From NCBI RefSeq assembly GCF_014356525.2, contig NC_052507.1, forward strand, positions 4,750,526 through 4,814,525: a stretch of DNA of 64,000 nt, given 5' to 3'. A program made the translations under genes and the position numbers. This stretch comes from Nilaparvata lugens (taxonomy: Eukaryota; Arthropoda; Insecta; Hemiptera; Delphacidae). Within the stretch, counting starts at the first letter, position 1. Each line of letters begins with the position of its first letter. Positions 62,858 to 64,000 of this stretch are shown in pieces. The notes below the pieces were generated by a model. The model ran no database searches. It worked only from the letters and a program-made list of their open reading frames with translations, and was not told the origin of the DNA.

Positions 62858-63249
62858 CTAGTAGTTCTGTGAACAGTAGACCTCACGCAGTATTCTCACC
62901 CACAAGTACCTGATTGAAACTATAGACCTTATGGAAATACAGCAATAGACTGGCTTCTCCACACATCTGTGTAATCACTTGTCAGCTGATTTATGATGAA
63001 TAATTCTATAGTCTGATTTTTACTCCAATATTGGCGTATGAAGGAGGCTCCTTTTTCCTTTTATATCATCCTTGAAATGCAAAATTTCCAAAAACCTTGT
63101 ATATACGTCGATGCGCAATCAAAAAAGGAACAAAAATGCGCAACATATAAACATTCAAACATTTAAACATTCAATCATTCAAACATTTAAACATTAAGAG
63201 AGATGCCAAACAGTCGAATGGAATCTTAGACCTCACTTCGCTCGGTCAA
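62858..63249 (-). mobile_element. R4 element, short form
   Basis: CTAGTAGTTCTGTGAACAGT to TCACTTCGCTCGGTCAA. On the element strand it is preceded by A and followed by T, as at 32159-32594. A run of ACATTCAAACATTTAA units near 63150 is expanded relative to other copies. Confidence 0.85.
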
Positions 63250-63257
63250 TTAATAAA

Positions 63258-63365
63258 ACAATATTGAATCTTGAAGTACCCTTCAAATAATATTACAACG
63301 ACTTGTTCCGACCATAGGTAATTTTCAAGTTCAAAATGGATACTTCAAGTTCCAATATTGTTTTA
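63258..63365. repeat. Short fold-back
   Basis: AATATTGAATCTTGAAGTAC and, inverted, AATATTGGAACTTGAAGTAT. The inner GTTCCGACCATAGGTAATTT shows kinship with the fold-back at 26373-26572. Confidence 0.6.
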
Positions 63366-63394
63366 CGGTATAGTGATGTATTCTAATAAATATT

Positions 63395-63612
63395 GAAAGA
63401 AAAAAGACTAAGAAATTGTCAAAAAACCAGTGATTTATTGATAAAATATCAATAAATATACACCATTGTTTATCAGAGATTGACAATGGTGTAATAACCG
63501 AAACCGGTCTTTCTAATTATCAATAAATCAGTGGTTTTTTGACAATTTCTTAGTCTTTTTTCTTTCAATATGAATAATTACCACAATATCAACTTCTCAA
63601 CTACACAAAAAG
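63395..63612. mobile_element. R8 fold-back element
   Basis: GACTAAGAAATTGTCAAAAA and TTTTTGACAATTTCTTAGTC are perfect inverses. ACCGGTCTTTCTAATTATC is inside, and the shared tail CAACTTCTCAACTACACAAA ends it. Confidence 0.8.
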
Positions 63613-64000
63613 TATTCTAATAAACTTTGTGCGTTATAGTTATAATCTCTCATGTATATTGTTATCACCTTGTCACCTGTGATAGCTATCCCATTCACTA
63701 TGCACAATACATGTTTCATTGACTTTCTCCCGGTGACAGGAAAATAGCTCTCTGATCGAAGAATAACTTCTGAAAAGCTTATATCCTGTTTTCTATTAGG
63801 CCTATCCATGAGATCTCGTCGGAAAAATGGTGAAAAATTCAAGTGAAGTGATTTTCAACTTGTTATTGAAGAATTAGTGTTGGGGTATCATCAATCATCA
63901 TCTATACTCTAATAAAGTATAGATTTTGAAAATGTTGTAGAAATCTAGAAGACATAAACTCATTTCGGACTTTCAATGTTACCTAAATTTGGGAGAAAAA
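63613..64000. other. No gene confirmed; minus-strand frame
   Basis: An 81-codon minus-strand frame (63597-63842) overlaps the R8 tail at its 3' end and has no recognised motif, though its composition is less AT-driven than most. The last bases (AAATTTGGGAGAAAAA) resemble the start of R14 or R13. Confidence 0.3.

Noticed and set aside
1..64000. A multi-gene defence, biosynthetic or viral system
   Set aside because: Only one intact gene is present. The rest is retroelement debris and non-coding mobile DNA, so no gene cluster can be supported.

Overview
The window reads as repeat-rich, AT-rich nuclear DNA of an insect. There is no bacterial-style gene packing. It holds fragments of non-LTR retrotransposon reverse transcriptases, tRNA-derived SINE heads, dozens of short inverted-repeat elements and many minisatellites. 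Several repeat phrases (TTGACCGAGCGAAGTGAGG, CTATAGTGAGGTCCACGTTA, TTATTTGTGCAACTAGTGCG) resemble ones I associate with planthoppers such as Nilaparvata. That assignment is from memory and could not be checked here. Only one convincing complete protein-coding gene is visible: an intronless 437-residue BTB-BACK protein at 59231-60544 (+). A 135-residue Gag-like reading frame (45850-46257, -) and a possible terminal exon (40945-41014, -) are weaker candidates. Every other long reading frame lies in a repeat, a decayed retroelement or low-complexity DNA.

Repeat families were defined here by comparing copies within the window. R1: GCCGTCAGGC head and GAGTGAGTGCC tail. R2: inverted-repeat element full of GAGCAAATGCTC. 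R3: ~535 bp, TTATTTGTGCAAC end, five copies. R4: TTGACCGAGCG...CTACTAG, Helitron-like, about ten copies. R5: inverted-repeat element with CTATAGTGAGGTCC termini, about fifteen whole or partial copies. R6: CCGGTTGCACAAAAG fold-back. R7: ATGCCCCGTTTCACCAACC ends. R8: ACCGGTTTCGGTTAT fold-back. R9: ACAGATATACGCGCCGCG. R10: GGGCACCGAGCTTCGC head with an ACCAGATAT tail. R11: CTACCATAGGTAAGG. R12: ACGTGATGATGCGTC. R13: ACAATAAGTACATCATC. R14: GGGAGAAGACA hairpin.

Layout. 1-5.7 kb: R1, R10 and R12 copies, a GC-rich island at 3.72-4.11 kb and a 21-bp repeat. 5.75-9.74 kb: a reverse-transcriptase fragment split by R2, then duplicated, with an inverted partial copy between. 9.8-17 kb: an R11 minisatellite, a LINE C-terminus, opposed tRNA-headed SINEs, R5 copies (one holding an 8-bp-duplication MITE), and an R3 copy split by a 1.6 kb insertion. 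17.6-20.5 kb: a pyrimidine-rich satellite tract. 20.7-31.6 kb: R3, R1, R5, R9 and three LINE fragments. 32-42 kb: R5 carrying R4, a LINE broken by R3, further minisatellites and a ~970 bp nested palindrome. 42-58 kb: R4, R3 and R5 copies, the Gag-like frame, R7, and a TTAA-flanked element inside R5. 58.6-64 kb: the BTB-BACK gene between R5 and R6 copies, then more fold-backs.

The order of insertions can be read in several places. R5 was hit by R4, by a hAT-like MITE, by a piggyBac-like element and by LINE tails. LINEs were hit by R2 and R3. R9 was hit by a LINE. The window is therefore mainly a record of successive transposition, and nothing shows its genes working in a shared pathway.
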